Shown here: positions 44,701 through 52,927 of the stretch, in pieces | How positions within the stretch are numbered: position 1 is the stretch's first letter | Layout of the letters: each line of letters begins with the position of its first letter | NCBI GenBank assembly: GCA_041395505.1 | Contig: JAWLAG010000001.1 | Location: forward strand, 310,001 to 374,000 | Direction of reading: 5' to 3' | DNA from: Steroidobacteraceae bacterium | GTDB lineage: Bacteria; Pseudomonadota; Gammaproteobacteria; Steroidobacterales; Steroidobacteraceae | Length of the DNA stretch: 64,000 nucleotides | Position numbers and translations under genes: made by a program | The notes under the pieces: model-generated | Told to the model about the DNA's origin: nothing | Database searches by the model: none | What the model saw: the letters and a program-made list of their open reading frames with translations, nothing else

Positions 44701-44953
44701 AATCGAACGCCATGCCGCTCGTGAGCGCCCGTGCATCGCCACCCGTCGCCTCGAGCCGATACAGGTCGCCGAGCAGTTCGAATACGATCGTCTTGCCGTC
44801 CGGCGACAGATCCGGTGACAGCCACGTGCCTTCGTCGGTGTCGATGTCGATGTATCGTGAAGCCGCGAGCGGCAGCGCGGTCCCGGTTCCACCGGCGAGC
44901 AAGGGCCCGCTTGCCATCAGCCAAGTCAGCAGCGCAAGCGCAATCCGGGTCAT
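41747..44953 (-). CDS. TolB-like propeller fused to amidohydrolase, exported
   Basis: A 1068-residue exported protein. The signal peptide is ALALLTWLMASGPLLAG. Residues of about 30-650 form WD40/PD40 propeller repeats (LSPDLSPDGKTIVFE, VFSPDGSRIAFISDRSG, SPGWSADGRSLF, TFAPDDSAVFVL). The C-terminal 380 residues are a metal-dependent amidohydrolase: GQWIIPGLIDAHDHIADI with the HxH pair and a C-terminal LAYGVTT and APEALRAATLGSAKAIG-type segment. The family hydrolyses peptides/amides such as imidazolone-type substrates; the substrate here is unknown. It overlaps the preceding gene by 4 bases and ends the operon. Confidence 0.88.
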   Translation of the reverse strand: MTRIALALLTWLMASGPLLAGGTGTALPLAASRYIDIDTDEGTWLSPDLSPDGKTIVFELLGDLYRLEATGGDARALTSGMAFDSQPVFSPDGSRIAFISDRSGAENLWVMRADGSAPQPISNQDDNSVFTSPGWSADGRSLFASRYVAAGNYFELWRFDVTSGAGERLIPAASSGGQIPQTSVLGAVASGDGRYLVFAQHDGENDFDKLPEWRIVRRDLATGADEVLIAAPRSPRPDLVIGTAFRPALSHDGRLLVYGARDRGRTGLRVLDLGTRSDRWLAYPVQQDELQASGWRDLLPNHVFTPDDRELLANVGGKLQRIDIATGAMRMVPFRVKTRLPIAASTRATVREETGPVRARLIQDAMQSPDGRRLAFSALGQIYVQTLDGRSSPQRLTPGFQPSWSSDGNRLTYVTWNAREAGQVWVIDMAGGAPQRLSNLAAYYTSPTFAPDDSAVFVLRSSHSVRMHSYMEYGAFRQADLVRIDLHTAATAGDGKVVVTGQLGGKPHFGPGGRALYLRYPDGVHEIDPGDGSHRLRVNVTGPGWYFVAGRANADDMRISPDGNWVLAHIAQQLHLLRVPVSAATIDIGDPAIEHHQLTKVGADFFGWSTDGKSITWSLGNRFHRRAIGATGADSDQVFEANVDLPRDRAQGRLLLRGATVITERGDEIIPDADLLIENDRIAAIGQRGTVRIPPQTTTLELTGQWIIPGLIDAHDHIADIRRGILDFESWGPRANLAYGVTTAFDPSPLSIDMLAYQDAVDAGLMAGSRIASTGPALFSFNEFRSYEQVHDVLSRYRDAYRLGNIKMYRSGNRHVRQWIAMAARDLGLHPTTEGALSMKLDMTQIIDGYAGNEHALTAVPLYRDMIDLVAKSGVAWTATLQITNGGPEGQDYFIVRDKPANDAKLNRFAPRFVVDIKTRSRTYRELAEYLFPRVAASTAAVQRAGGIIGMGSHGEMPGLGMHWEMQAHVMGGMTPAEALRAATLGSAKAIGREAEFGSLEPGKFADLVILERSPLTDIGNTLAISAVMRGGRLYDGGTLAEKWPRQRPLGRAWYCDDRPPTAADACQ

Positions 44954-46200
44954 CGGCTGTGCGGCTGGTAGCGATCCCGCAGCTCCGTCTGCCTCGTGCG
45001 CAGCGAAATTTCGCGACCATTGAAGTAGACCTGCCGCGGCGCAGTCGACGGCTCGAGCGGATCGCCATCCCAGACGACGAAACTTGCCGGTGCGCCGGGC
45101 GCCAGCACTGCTGCGGTCGCGCCTCGTTCCCAGATCTTTGCGGAATTCTGGGTGAGGATCCGAATTGCAACCGCCGGCGGCAGGCCATTCGCGACGGCCA
45201 TGCCGGCGCCCTCCCGCAGGGCAGGGCCGAGGTTGTAGCTGAGATAGATGCCCTGCATCGATACCATGAAGCCGATCAACACGCCCGCGCGCTCGAGCAG
45301 CGCGGCATTGTCGCGGCGTATGCCGATCATGTCGAAGTTCATGGGCAGATTCTCGAGCGGATCGAGAATGACCGGCACCTTCCGTTCGGCGAGCAAACCG
45401 GCTACACGCCAGGCCTCGGTACCGCCCACAAGGACGATGGCGATGTCGAAGTCGTTGGCGAGCGCGATGGCCTGCCGGATGTCCGACTCGCGCTCGGCGA
45501 CGATCGCGAGCGGCATGCGCCTGCCCAGCACCGCCTGCAATGTTTCGATCTGCAGATGATTCTGGATCTGATCACGCGCCTGTCCGGGGCGAGGCGGGCC
45601 GCGCAATGAACGCGCTTCATCCAGTGAAGCGCGCAGCAATCCCCAGCTGGCTGCGCGTGATCCGCCGGCACTGTCGGCTGCGCCGCCGCCTGTCGTCACG
45701 AACAACGCCGCGCGAGCAAGATGCAGGAGCGGCGCACCAGGCGCGAGGTCGATGCGTGCGCCCTGGCCGCTGAACAGGCCGCCAGCCTGTCTATCAGGGA
45801 ACACCATCGCGCGCGCCACACCGGAGCTCCGTGCCTTGCGCAAGGCGGGATTGTTTCCATCGAGCCCCAGGGAGACATCGAAGGCGGCGCCGAGTTCGCC
45901 GCCACTGACGCCCCGATCATCGGTGCTGGCATCGCTTGCGATATCCACGAGCCCAATCTGGGTCGCCGCCGCATCGAGCGGCGCAGTGATGACGCTGCCC
46001 GTGATGCCGATGAGACGCGCGTCGGCCGGCACGGGCCCGCTCGCGACGATGGAACGGATATGTTCGTCGTCGATGATGACGGTCGCATTCTCGACCGGTT
46101 GATCCGATCCATTCGTCCACACTTTTGCGCCGGTGAGCGCAACCGTGTCCGCCCGGCCGATACAACTGACTGCGAAACACAGAAGCCATAACTTCTTCAC
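44950..46200 (-). CDS. Amidohydrolase-like protein lacking the HxH metal motif
   Basis: A 416-residue exported protein (signal peptide MKKLWLLCFAVSCIGRA, GTG start). The fold is amidohydrolase-like: VALTGAKVWTNGSDQPVENATVIIDDEHI at the start and RILTQNSAKIWERGATAAVLAPGAPASFVVWDGDPLEPS at the end. But the place where family members carry GLIDxHxH reads SVITAPLDAAATQIGLVDI, without His. It may be a non-catalytic partner of the neighbouring enzymes or use a different chemistry. It overlaps genes on both sides by 4 bases. Confidence 0.8.
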   Translation of the reverse strand: MKKLWLLCFAVSCIGRADTVALTGAKVWTNGSDQPVENATVIIDDEHIRSIVASGPVPADARLIGITGSVITAPLDAAATQIGLVDIASDASTDDRGVSGGELGAAFDVSLGLDGNNPALRKARSSGVARAMVFPDRQAGGLFSGQGARIDLAPGAPLLHLARAALFVTTGGGAADSAGGSRAASWGLLRASLDEARSLRGPPRPGQARDQIQNHLQIETLQAVLGRRMPLAIVAERESDIRQAIALANDFDIAIVLVGGTEAWRVAGLLAERKVPVILDPLENLPMNFDMIGIRRDNAALLERAGVLIGFMVSMQGIYLSYNLGPALREGAGMAVANGLPPAVAIRILTQNSAKIWERGATAAVLAPGAPASFVVWDGDPLEPSTAPRQVYFNGREISLRTRQTELRDRYQPHSR

Positions 46201-47609
46201 GGCAGCGGCTCGCGTTGCGCTCGACCCAGCTCGAAATCGCTCACCGGTGGATGCTCACTCGATCGGTCGTAGGCCACAGCGCCATCGACAAAAACGAGAT
46301 CCGGTTTGCTGTAGATGCTGAATGGACTACCTGACCACAAAACGACGTCCGCATTGAATCCGACGGCAATACGCCCAATGCGATCGCCAAGCTGCAATAC
46401 GCTCGCCGCATTCGAGGTAATCCAGCGAATCGCTCGTTCCGGCGGTACGTCGAGTCCGGCTCGTCGTCCGGCCGCCGCTGCCTTGGCGGCCTCGAGGGTC
46501 AGTAGTCCGCCGAGCAGCGGGATATCCGAATGCATGATGGCGCAGCCGCCGGCCGCGTCAACGAATGCGGCATTCTCTTCGATTCCGTCCTCGGCTTCGC
46601 GTTTGAAACCCCACCAATCCGACCAGACCGCTGCGCAAACGCCGGCATCACGGAGGAGCGGTGCGATCTTGTAGGCCTCGGTCGCATGGTGCACGGCGGC
46701 AATATGAATACCGAACTCCTGCAGTACGTCGATCCAGTGGGCGATGTCTTCGGCTCGATAGCAGTGCAGGTGAACCGGTATCTCGCCGCGCAGGGCGCCT
46801 GCGAGCGTATCCAGCTTGAGGTCAGTCTGGGGTGGATCCTTGGATTGTCCGCTCGCGTATCTGTCCCACTCTGCCTGGTAGCGCTGCGCGGCCAGGAAGG
46901 CCGCCCTGACCCCCGCAATCTCACCTTGGCGGCTGTTCGGAAAGCGTCCTCGAGAACCGAAATTCCCGGCCGGATTTTCTCCGCAGGCCATCTTGAGGCC
47001 CTGCGGCGCACCTGGAAAGCGCATGTCATCGACGGTCACGGCAGGCACGGTCTTGACCACGATCGAGCGGCCGCCAAACAGAGCGCCGGAACCCGGCAGG
47101 ATCTGCACGGTGGTCACGCCGCTTGCAAGCGCGCGCGAGAATGCCGGATCGCCAGGGTGCACCGCATGTTCGATCCAGGTATCGGCAACATTGGGGTCAC
47201 TGTTCTCGATGATGTCGGTCACGCCGGCATCCGCGGTATTCGGTGGCAGCAGAAATGTACCGTAGTGGGTGTGAACGTCGATGATGCCGGGCGTGACCCA
47301 GCGGCCGCCGGCGTCAATGACCCTCATGCCTTCGCGCGGCAGATTCCGCCCCACCGCGACGATGTGTCCGTCGCGCATCGCAACTTCGCCGCCATCCATG
47401 CGATTGCCGAGCCCGTCCAGGATGATCGCGTTGACGATCAGGGTGTCGAACCTCGGCAAGGACTTGTAGCGGCTCAACGGTGCACGTATAGCGGATTGGG
47501 CCTCCCGGGACGCCGTATTGCGCGGCAGCTCCGCCGCGTCGCCATTCCCGGCCACCGCGAGTAGCGCGATGAGCGCGCCGGTCGCCGATTTTCCAGTCAG
47601 ATCGAGCAC
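46197..47609 (-). CDS. Amidohydrolase, exported
   Basis: A 470-residue amidohydrolase with signal peptide (ALIALLAVAGNGDAAE, GTG start). The metal site HxH is in WVTPGIIDVHTHYGTF; IPVHLHCYRAEDI and IAAVHHATEAYKIA carry further ligands; the C-terminal LGDRIGRIAVGFNADVVLWSGSPF segment is typical. Substrate unknown. It abuts the PaiB-like gene upstream (no gap) and overlaps the next amidohydrolase-like gene by 4 bases. Confidence 0.87.
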   Translation of the reverse strand: MLDLTGKSATGALIALLAVAGNGDAAELPRNTASREAQSAIRAPLSRYKSLPRFDTLIVNAIILDGLGNRMDGGEVAMRDGHIVAVGRNLPREGMRVIDAGGRWVTPGIIDVHTHYGTFLLPPNTADAGVTDIIENSDPNVADTWIEHAVHPGDPAFSRALASGVTTVQILPGSGALFGGRSIVVKTVPAVTVDDMRFPGAPQGLKMACGENPAGNFGSRGRFPNSRQGEIAGVRAAFLAAQRYQAEWDRYASGQSKDPPQTDLKLDTLAGALRGEIPVHLHCYRAEDIAHWIDVLQEFGIHIAAVHHATEAYKIAPLLRDAGVCAAVWSDWWGFKREAEDGIEENAAFVDAAGGCAIMHSDIPLLGGLLTLEAAKAAAAGRRAGLDVPPERAIRWITSNAASVLQLGDRIGRIAVGFNADVVLWSGSPFSIYSKPDLVFVDGAVAYDRSSEHPPVSDFELGRAQREPLP

Positions 47610-48200
47610 TCAGTCGACCCGCTGTCCTGCCATCCAGTCGGCAAGCGCCATGCCCTGAAATCCTGCGACAATCTCCGCGAAGGTCGACGCATCTTCATCC
47701 TGCCCGAGTTTGAACCTTGCCTGTGCGCCGCGTACGTGCGCGCGAAAACCAATTATATGCTCGCGCAGCTGCGCATAGCGCTCGCCCATCTGTTCGACCT
47801 GCCACGCAGGCTTGGCGTCGCGTTCGAGATGCGCTGCCAGACGGCGCACGGCGTCGTCCGTGCCGGATTCGCAGAATTCGATGTCGACTTCGAAGCGGAC
47901 GATCGCGTAATTCCAGGTCGGGCCCCATCCAGGCTTCGAAACCATTCTTCCGGATACGTAACCTTGCGGACCGTTGAACAGGGCGAGGGCGCGTGGCCGC
48001 TCGCGCAGCGCCGGTAGCTGCGGGTTGCGTTTGGCGATATGACCGAGCAGCGAGCGCACCCCATCCTGCGAGGCTTCGTCAACGATCAACGGCAGCGCGC
48101 TCACCTGAAAATCCTGCGAGACCAGCAGCGCGAGCGGATACTCGGCAATGAGCTGCAGGACGTCTGAATGGGCGCGTGGTTCGAATCGGCCGCTCGGCAT
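47610..48200 (-). CDS. PaiB-like FMN-binding protein
   Basis: A 196-residue flavin-reductase-fold protein with the family features: ALLVSQDFQVSALPLIVDE, GHIAKRNPQLPAL, ALALFNGPQGYVS and WNYAIVRFEVDIEF. B. subtilis PaiB is annotated a negative regulator of sporulation and degradative enzymes, but homologues are FMN-binding proteins without an obvious DNA-binding domain, so a regulatory role is not shown here. It is 5 bases after the alpha/beta hydrolase gene. Confidence 0.85.
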   Translation of the reverse strand: MPSGRFEPRAHSDVLQLIAEYPLALLVSQDFQVSALPLIVDEASQDGVRSLLGHIAKRNPQLPALRERPRALALFNGPQGYVSGRMVSKPGWGPTWNYAIVRFEVDIEFCESGTDDAVRRLAAHLERDAKPAWQVEQMGERYAQLREHIIGFRAHVRGAQARFKLGQDEDASTFAEIVAGFQGMALADWMAGQRVD

Positions 48201-48205
48201 GGTGC

Positions 48206-49165
48206 TCAGAGATTAGCCGCCAGCGTCGAACGCAGCCAGTCGGATGTCTGGCCTATGGCGCGATCGGCCAGCGAGGAGATCGCAGCCGCCTCGAGAAAAC
48301 TGTGTGTCGCACCGCGGCAGGCATTGCTGAGTACGGGCACGCCCGCGGCACGCAGTCGATCGGCCATGGCGAGATTGCATTCGGCCAGTATGTCGCAGCA
48401 ACCAAAGGTCAGGTTGGCAGGCGGCAGGCCGGTGAGATTGGCGAGAATCGGTGCAAACAGCGGGTTGGTGTAATCACCCGCATTGCGCGCGTAGTTGCGC
48501 CAGAAATAATCCATTTCGGCCGTGTTCAGCAGGTAGTCCGGGCCGTCGAAGCGTCGGGATTGAGCCGAGAACTCGGTCGCATAGGCACCATAGTTGAGGA
48601 CCATGGCTTTGAGGTCCTGCGTGCCCGCGTCGCGCCGTGCGATTGCAGCGGCGATCGCAAGATTGGCACCGGCTGAATCACCGCCGACAGCGAGCTGCCT
48701 GGGATCGATGCCATATCGGCGACCATCCCGACCGAGCCAGTCGATTGCCGCGATGACGTCATGCAAGGCCGTCGGGAATCTCGCCTCCGGAGACAGGCTG
48801 TAGTCGAGCCCAACGACGATGACCTGCGCCCGGGACGCGTACTCGCGCATCAGCCGGTCGTGCGTATTGATGCTGAACATCGTCCAGCCGCCGCCGTGCA
48901 AATAGAGCAGGGCGCCGCGCAGATCCCCCTCGATCGGTGTGTGGATGCGTGCAGGTCGGCCCGCAATCGAAAGGTCGGTCGATCGCCACATGCGCGGCCC
49001 ACCTTCGGCCCAGGGCGCGCGAACCTGCTCCGCCGCACGCCGCCGCTCGGCGAGTGGCAGCGAATCGAAGTCGGCAAACTGCCGATAACCGTCATGAATC
49101 GCCGTGACGAAACGGCGAATTTCCGCATCGACGTCGTCGACCCGAGCTTTGACCAAGTCGTTCAT
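48206..49165 (-). CDS. Alpha/beta hydrolase, hormone-sensitive-lipase type
   Basis: A 319-residue esterase/lipase. The oxyanion-hole motif is LYLHGGGWTMF, the nucleophile Ser is in VGGDSAGANLAIA, the Asp is probably in the CCDILAECN region, and the His is in GATHSFLEA. No signal peptide. It starts the operon that continues with the PaiB-like protein and three amidohydrolases; the first gene is divergent from an AraC regulator. Confidence 0.9.
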   Translation of the reverse strand: MNDLVKARVDDVDAEIRRFVTAIHDGYRQFADFDSLPLAERRRAAEQVRAPWAEGGPRMWRSTDLSIAGRPARIHTPIEGDLRGALLYLHGGGWTMFSINTHDRLMREYASRAQVIVVGLDYSLSPEARFPTALHDVIAAIDWLGRDGRRYGIDPRQLAVGGDSAGANLAIAAAIARRDAGTQDLKAMVLNYGAYATEFSAQSRRFDGPDYLLNTAEMDYFWRNYARNAGDYTNPLFAPILANLTGLPPANLTFGCCDILAECNLAMADRLRAAGVPVLSNACRGATHSFLEAAAISSLADRAIGQTSDWLRSTLAANL

Positions 49166-49288
49166 GCAACGCGTCTGACCAACCCGAAGGGGCGCAGTGG
49201 ATGTGAGCGGATGCTAGCGAAGCGCGGGAGCCCTCCCTGCGCAGAACGGGTCAATCAGTGCCGAGCCCGGGCCTTTGGTTCGCGCAAC

Positions 49289-49325
49289 CGCGTGCGCTTG
49301 CGCACGCGACGGAATTGGCCATAAT
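49289..49325 (+). promoter_or_regulatory. Putative promoter with 20-bp palindrome before the AraC gene
   Basis: CGCGTGCGC (49289-49297) is mirrored by GCGCACGCG (49300-49308) around TT, a perfect 9-bp inverted repeat. It overlaps a -35 candidate TTGCGC (49298-49303), with CATAAT (49320-49325) 16 bases after as the -10. The AraC start is 35 bases further. The palindrome could bind a dimeric regulator. The 194-base gap is shared with the divergent hydrolase operon; I saw no other element in it. Confidence 0.45.
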
Positions 49326-49359
49326 TCAATAAAAGTGCCACTCTTATCGAGTTAAGGCC

Positions 49360-50118
49360 ATGAAGCATAGCACCGATGTGCTTGGCGTTGCGCGACCGGT
49401 CATTGCGCTGGACGATGAATATCCGGCGGGCTTCGTCGATCCGATGCATGCCCACGAGCGCACGCAAATACTCTTCGCGTCGTCAGGGGTCATGGCCGTG
49501 CGCACTGATGAAACAAGTTTCGTCGTCCCGCCGCAGCGCGCGGTATGGTTGCCCGCCGGTGTCAAGCATGAGGTGTCCTGCCGCCATTCCGTTTCGCTTC
49601 GCACCTTGTACCTCGATGCGCGCCTCGGCCGCGATCCAACCCATTGCCGCGTATTCGAGGTTTCCGATTTTCTGAAGGCGCTGATACTCGAAGTCGTCAA
49701 GTTCGCGCCGCTCTATGACATCGACGGCCGCGAAGGTCGCATCGTCGCCGTATTGCTGGATGAAATCGACCGAATGCCCAACGCGCCCTACTGCGTCGGC
49801 ATGCCGAATGACCCGCGTCTGATTCGTGTCTGCCGGGCGATACTCGCCGACCCGTCCGACGGCCGTGATCTCGACGACTGGGCGCGCCTGGCTGGAATGG
49901 GACGGCGGACGTTTACGCGCAGCTTCAAGAACGAAACCGGCATGGGCGTGGCGATCTGGCGGCAGCAGGCGCGGCTCATGCATGCGCTCTCGCTCTTATC
50001 GGCCGGCCAGTCGATCACCCAGGTTGCGTTCGAAGTGGGCTATGACAGTCCGAGCGCGTTTACGGCCATGTTCCATCGTGCATTCGGGGTACCGCCCAGC
50101 CAATTCGCCTTGCGCTGA
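49360..50118 (+). CDS. AraC-family transcriptional regulator
   Basis: A 252-residue protein with an N-terminal cupin-like sensor domain (DPMHAHERTQILFASSGVMAV, QRAVWLPAGVKHEVSC) and a C-terminal double helix-turn-helix (WARLAGMGRRTFTRSFKNETGM, ITQVAFEVGYDSPSAFTAMFHRAFGVPPSQF). It is divergent from the hydrolase/amidohydrolase operon and may control that operon or the amino acid permease it abuts; neither is shown. Its 3' end and the convergent permease gene are adjacent without a gap. Confidence 0.93.
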   Translation: MKHSTDVLGVARPVIALDDEYPAGFVDPMHAHERTQILFASSGVMAVRTDETSFVVPPQRAVWLPAGVKHEVSCRHSVSLRTLYLDARLGRDPTHCRVFEVSDFLKALILEVVKFAPLYDIDGREGRIVAVLLDEIDRMPNAPYCVGMPNDPRLIRVCRAILADPSDGRDLDDWARLAGMGRRTFTRSFKNETGMGVAIWRQQARLMHALSLLSAGQSITQVAFEVGYDSPSAFTAMFHRAFGVPPSQFALR

Positions 50119-51639
50119 TCAGGCGGCGATCCCGCGCTGCACCCGGCTTGCGCGCCGACAGTACAGCACATAAATAAGTGCGCCCGCCAGGAGATAGAGA
50201 CCGAGGATGACGGCGAGCAGCACGTCGCCGGCCATGGCCTTGGCAATGATGTCGATCAGCACCGGCCCGATGAGCCCCAGACATAGCAACAAGGCGCACA
50301 GCGGAACGATGCCCACCCACACGCCACCGATATGGCGACCACCCAGCGGGACGCGAAATGGCCTGTGCAGCTGCGGATGGGTCGTGCGCAACCACATGAC
50401 GCTGATGGCGACTATGGAAAATGCGGCTGCCGTGCCGAGGCTGACCAGGTCGCCAAGAATCGAAATGGGCAGCGTTGCAGCAGCCACAGCGGATATGCCG
50501 GCGACCACCATCGTGCCGCGATGCGGCGTGTGCCAGCGCGCATGAACGTCTGAGAACAGGCGCGGCAACATGCCGTCCCGCGACATCGCGAAGCAGATTC
50601 GGCTGTGACCGTAGGTATTCACCAGGAGCACCGAGGTGAGACCCACGACGGCGCCGCTCTTGATCAGCACAGCGAGCGCCGGTTGCCGGGTCGCATTCAT
50701 GGCCACGGCTATTGGGTCTGCGACGCCAAGCTCGCGATAGGGCACGAGGCCCGTGAGCACGAGCGCGACCATGATATAGAGCACCGTGCAGATGATCAGC
50801 GCGCCCAGGATACCGATGGGCATGTCCCGCTGCGGATTGCGCGCTTCGAGTGCCGCGGTCGATACGGTTTCGAAACCGAGATATGCGAAGAACAGAATGG
50901 ACGCTGCTCGCAATATGCCGGGTACGCCGAACTGGAATCCGCCTTCATTGGGCGGAATGAGCGGGTGCCAATTGACCGGGTTGACATAGGCAACGCCCAC
51001 GGCGACGAAAATGAGCAGCACGGTCACCTTGATGACGACCATGACGGCATTGACCGCCGCCGAATGAGAAACGCCGCGAATCAACACGGTCGCGACCGCC
51101 GCGAGCATGATCACCGCCACCAGGTTGACATTGCTCGTGAGCGCGAAGCGCGTACCGGTCGGCGTCGTAATGCTCTGCACCATGGGACTGCGCAGGCTTT
51201 CGGGCACGATAACCTGAAAGTCCGCGAGGAGGCTCGACAGATAGCCCGACAATCCCACGGCAAGTGCCGAGCCTGCAAGGCCATACTCGAGCATGAGCAA
51301 CCAGCCGAGACCCCAGGCAAAGACTTCTCCCAGCGCGGCATAGGTGTATGTATAAGAGGAACCAGACACCGGGAGTGTCGACGCCAGTTCGGCGTAGCAC
51401 AGCGCCGTGAATGCGCAAGCCGCTCCCGCGACGAGAAAGGAGATGGTTACAGCCGGTCCCGCATAGTTGGCTGCGGCCGTGCCGGTCATGACGTACACGC
51501 CAGCGCCGATGATGCAACCGATGCCGAGCAACATCAGTTGCAGGGCGCCGAGCGAACGCTTGAGGCCGTGGTTTTCCGTCTCGGCCCTGATGTGCGCAAG
51601 GGACTTTTTCGAGAAAACGCTGGATTTATCCAACGACAT
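50119..51639 (-). CDS. APC-family amino acid permease, cationic amino acid transporter type
   Basis: A 506-residue transporter with about 12-14 hydrophobic helices. The N-terminal helix 1 signature LQLMLLGIGCIIGAGVYVMTG and FTALCYAELASTLPVSGSSYTY are typical of the CAT/YfnA group; later LRAASILFFAYLGFETVSTAALEARNP is the helix 6 region. It moves amino acids across the inner membrane. ATG 51639 is chosen because the cytoplasmic lead-in (SLDKSSVFSKKS) fits the family; the frame runs upstream much further. Confidence 0.92.
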   Translation of the reverse strand: MSLDKSSVFSKKSLAHIRAETENHGLKRSLGALQLMLLGIGCIIGAGVYVMTGTAAANYAGPAVTISFLVAGAACAFTALCYAELASTLPVSGSSYTYTYAALGEVFAWGLGWLLMLEYGLAGSALAVGLSGYLSSLLADFQVIVPESLRSPMVQSITTPTGTRFALTSNVNLVAVIMLAAVATVLIRGVSHSAAVNAVMVVIKVTVLLIFVAVGVAYVNPVNWHPLIPPNEGGFQFGVPGILRAASILFFAYLGFETVSTAALEARNPQRDMPIGILGALIICTVLYIMVALVLTGLVPYRELGVADPIAVAMNATRQPALAVLIKSGAVVGLTSVLLVNTYGHSRICFAMSRDGMLPRLFSDVHARWHTPHRGTMVVAGISAVAAATLPISILGDLVSLGTAAAFSIVAISVMWLRTTHPQLHRPFRVPLGGRHIGGVWVGIVPLCALLLCLGLIGPVLIDIIAKAMAGDVLLAVILGLYLLAGALIYVLYCRRASRVQRGIAA

Positions 51640-51668
51640 GCTGCTTGGCCTCGCGAGAGGATCCGTCG

Positions 51669-52085
51669 CTACTGCTCGAGGCTCTTCAACCACTTGCCGG
51701 CTGTCGTCGGGCCGGTCGCAACGGTGTCGGTGTGTTCTGCGATGAATTTGCGAATCTCGAGGAAGAATGCCTGGCCTTGCGGCGCGCCGAGTCGGGTCAG
51801 TGCCGCGCGAAACTTGCTGCGTTGTTCGTCGGTCCAGTCTTCGGCGGACTGAATGATGACGAAATCCCAACTTGCTCCGTCCTGGTGTACATAGAGCTGT
51901 CGCGGCGGCAGTCCGGCCGCTTCGTTGGCTTCGTCGTACAGTGCGATGAGTTTGAGGAACGGCACCTGCTGGCCCGGGGCAATGCGGTAGATTTCAATCT
52001 GGGTCGCCGTGTCGTCGCCTGCGCTCGACGCAACGGACGCCGCCATGGCAAGGACGGCCAGGCCCAGCACGCCAAAAGTTCGCAT
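51669..52085 (-). CDS. Small exported protein of unknown function
   Basis: A 138-residue protein with a signal peptide (MRTFGVLGLAVLAMAASVASSAG) and a single domain including IEIYRIAPGQQVPFLKLIALYDEANEAAGLPPRQLYVHQDGASWDFVII, reminiscent of NIPSNAP/ferredoxin-like (dimeric alpha/beta barrel) proteins. No close name can be given. It lies upstream of the permease on the same strand with a 29-base gap. Confidence 0.65.
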   Translation of the reverse strand: MRTFGVLGLAVLAMAASVASSAGDDTATQIEIYRIAPGQQVPFLKLIALYDEANEAAGLPPRQLYVHQDGASWDFVIIQSAEDWTDEQRSKFRAALTRLGAPQGQAFFLEIRKFIAEHTDTVATGPTTAGKWLKSLEQ

Positions 52086-52285
52086 GGTATTCCCTCCGCA
52101 TCGGCGACAGCCGCTCTGCCGCACTTGTCCGTGTGGGGATGTTTACCAGAGGCCGGCCATGGATGTCATTTCGAGCGGGTCCAAAGTCGTAGTGAGCGGG
52201 CCAGTGGTTCTCGCGCACGATTCCGGAAGCGCCTGGGAGGCGCTTGACGCTAGTGTGCACTCCCGAGCTGCAAACAAGGTGCGCC

Positions 52286-52927
52286 ATGCTGACGCTGTAC
52301 GACTATCCTCCCTCGCAGAATGCCTACAAAGTCCGGTTGCTGCTCCATCATCTGCAGCAACCGTACCGGACCCGGCTCGTCAGCATTTTCGAAGGCGAAG
52401 GGCAGTCGGACGAGTTTCTTGCCAGGAATCCGACAGGCGCGGTTCCGGTCCTGGAGCTCGATGATGGTCGCGCACTACCGGAGTCGAACGCCATACTGAC
52501 CTACCTCGCTGAAGGAACAGCTTACCTGCCGCAGGACCCCTGGGCTCGCGCACAGGTATTTCGCTGGATGTATTTCGAGGAGGACTACATCCAGAATGGC
52601 ATCGCGACACTCCGCCATTGGGCCATGACCGGAAAGATCGCGCGGCGCAGCCGGGAGCAGGTGGAAATGAAGCAGGCAGCGAGTCGCAAGGCACTGGGTA
52701 TACTTGATCGCTGGCTCACGAATCGCGAGTTCCTGACCGATGTCGGCTACACGATTGCCGATATTTGCGTATTTGCCTACGTCAGTCGCGCCGATGAGGC
52801 AGGCATTGCGCTACGCGAGTACCCGTCCGTTGCGGCGTGGGTCGATCGCGTTCGCGCCCAGCCCAGGTTCCTGCATGAGGTTGCAGGCTATGCGAGCGAC
52901 CCACATTCTTGCAGGGAGTTGCCCTGA
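52286..52927 (+). CDS. Glutathione S-transferase family protein
   Basis: A 213-residue GST: MLTLYDYPPSQNAYKVRLLLHHLQQ (thioredoxin-like start with the SxN-type site) and NPTGAVPVLELDDGRALPESNAILTYLAE, then a helical domain ending in ADICVFAYVSRADEAG. ATG 52286 fits the fold start. The stop is followed directly by the ATG of the Ogt fusion gene, so they are co-transcribed. Confidence 0.87.
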   Translation: MLTLYDYPPSQNAYKVRLLLHHLQQPYRTRLVSIFEGEGQSDEFLARNPTGAVPVLELDDGRALPESNAILTYLAEGTAYLPQDPWARAQVFRWMYFEEDYIQNGIATLRHWAMTGKIARRSREQVEMKQAASRKALGILDRWLTNREFLTDVGYTIADICVFAYVSRADEAGIALREYPSVAAWVDRVRAQPRFLHEVAGYASDPHSCRELP

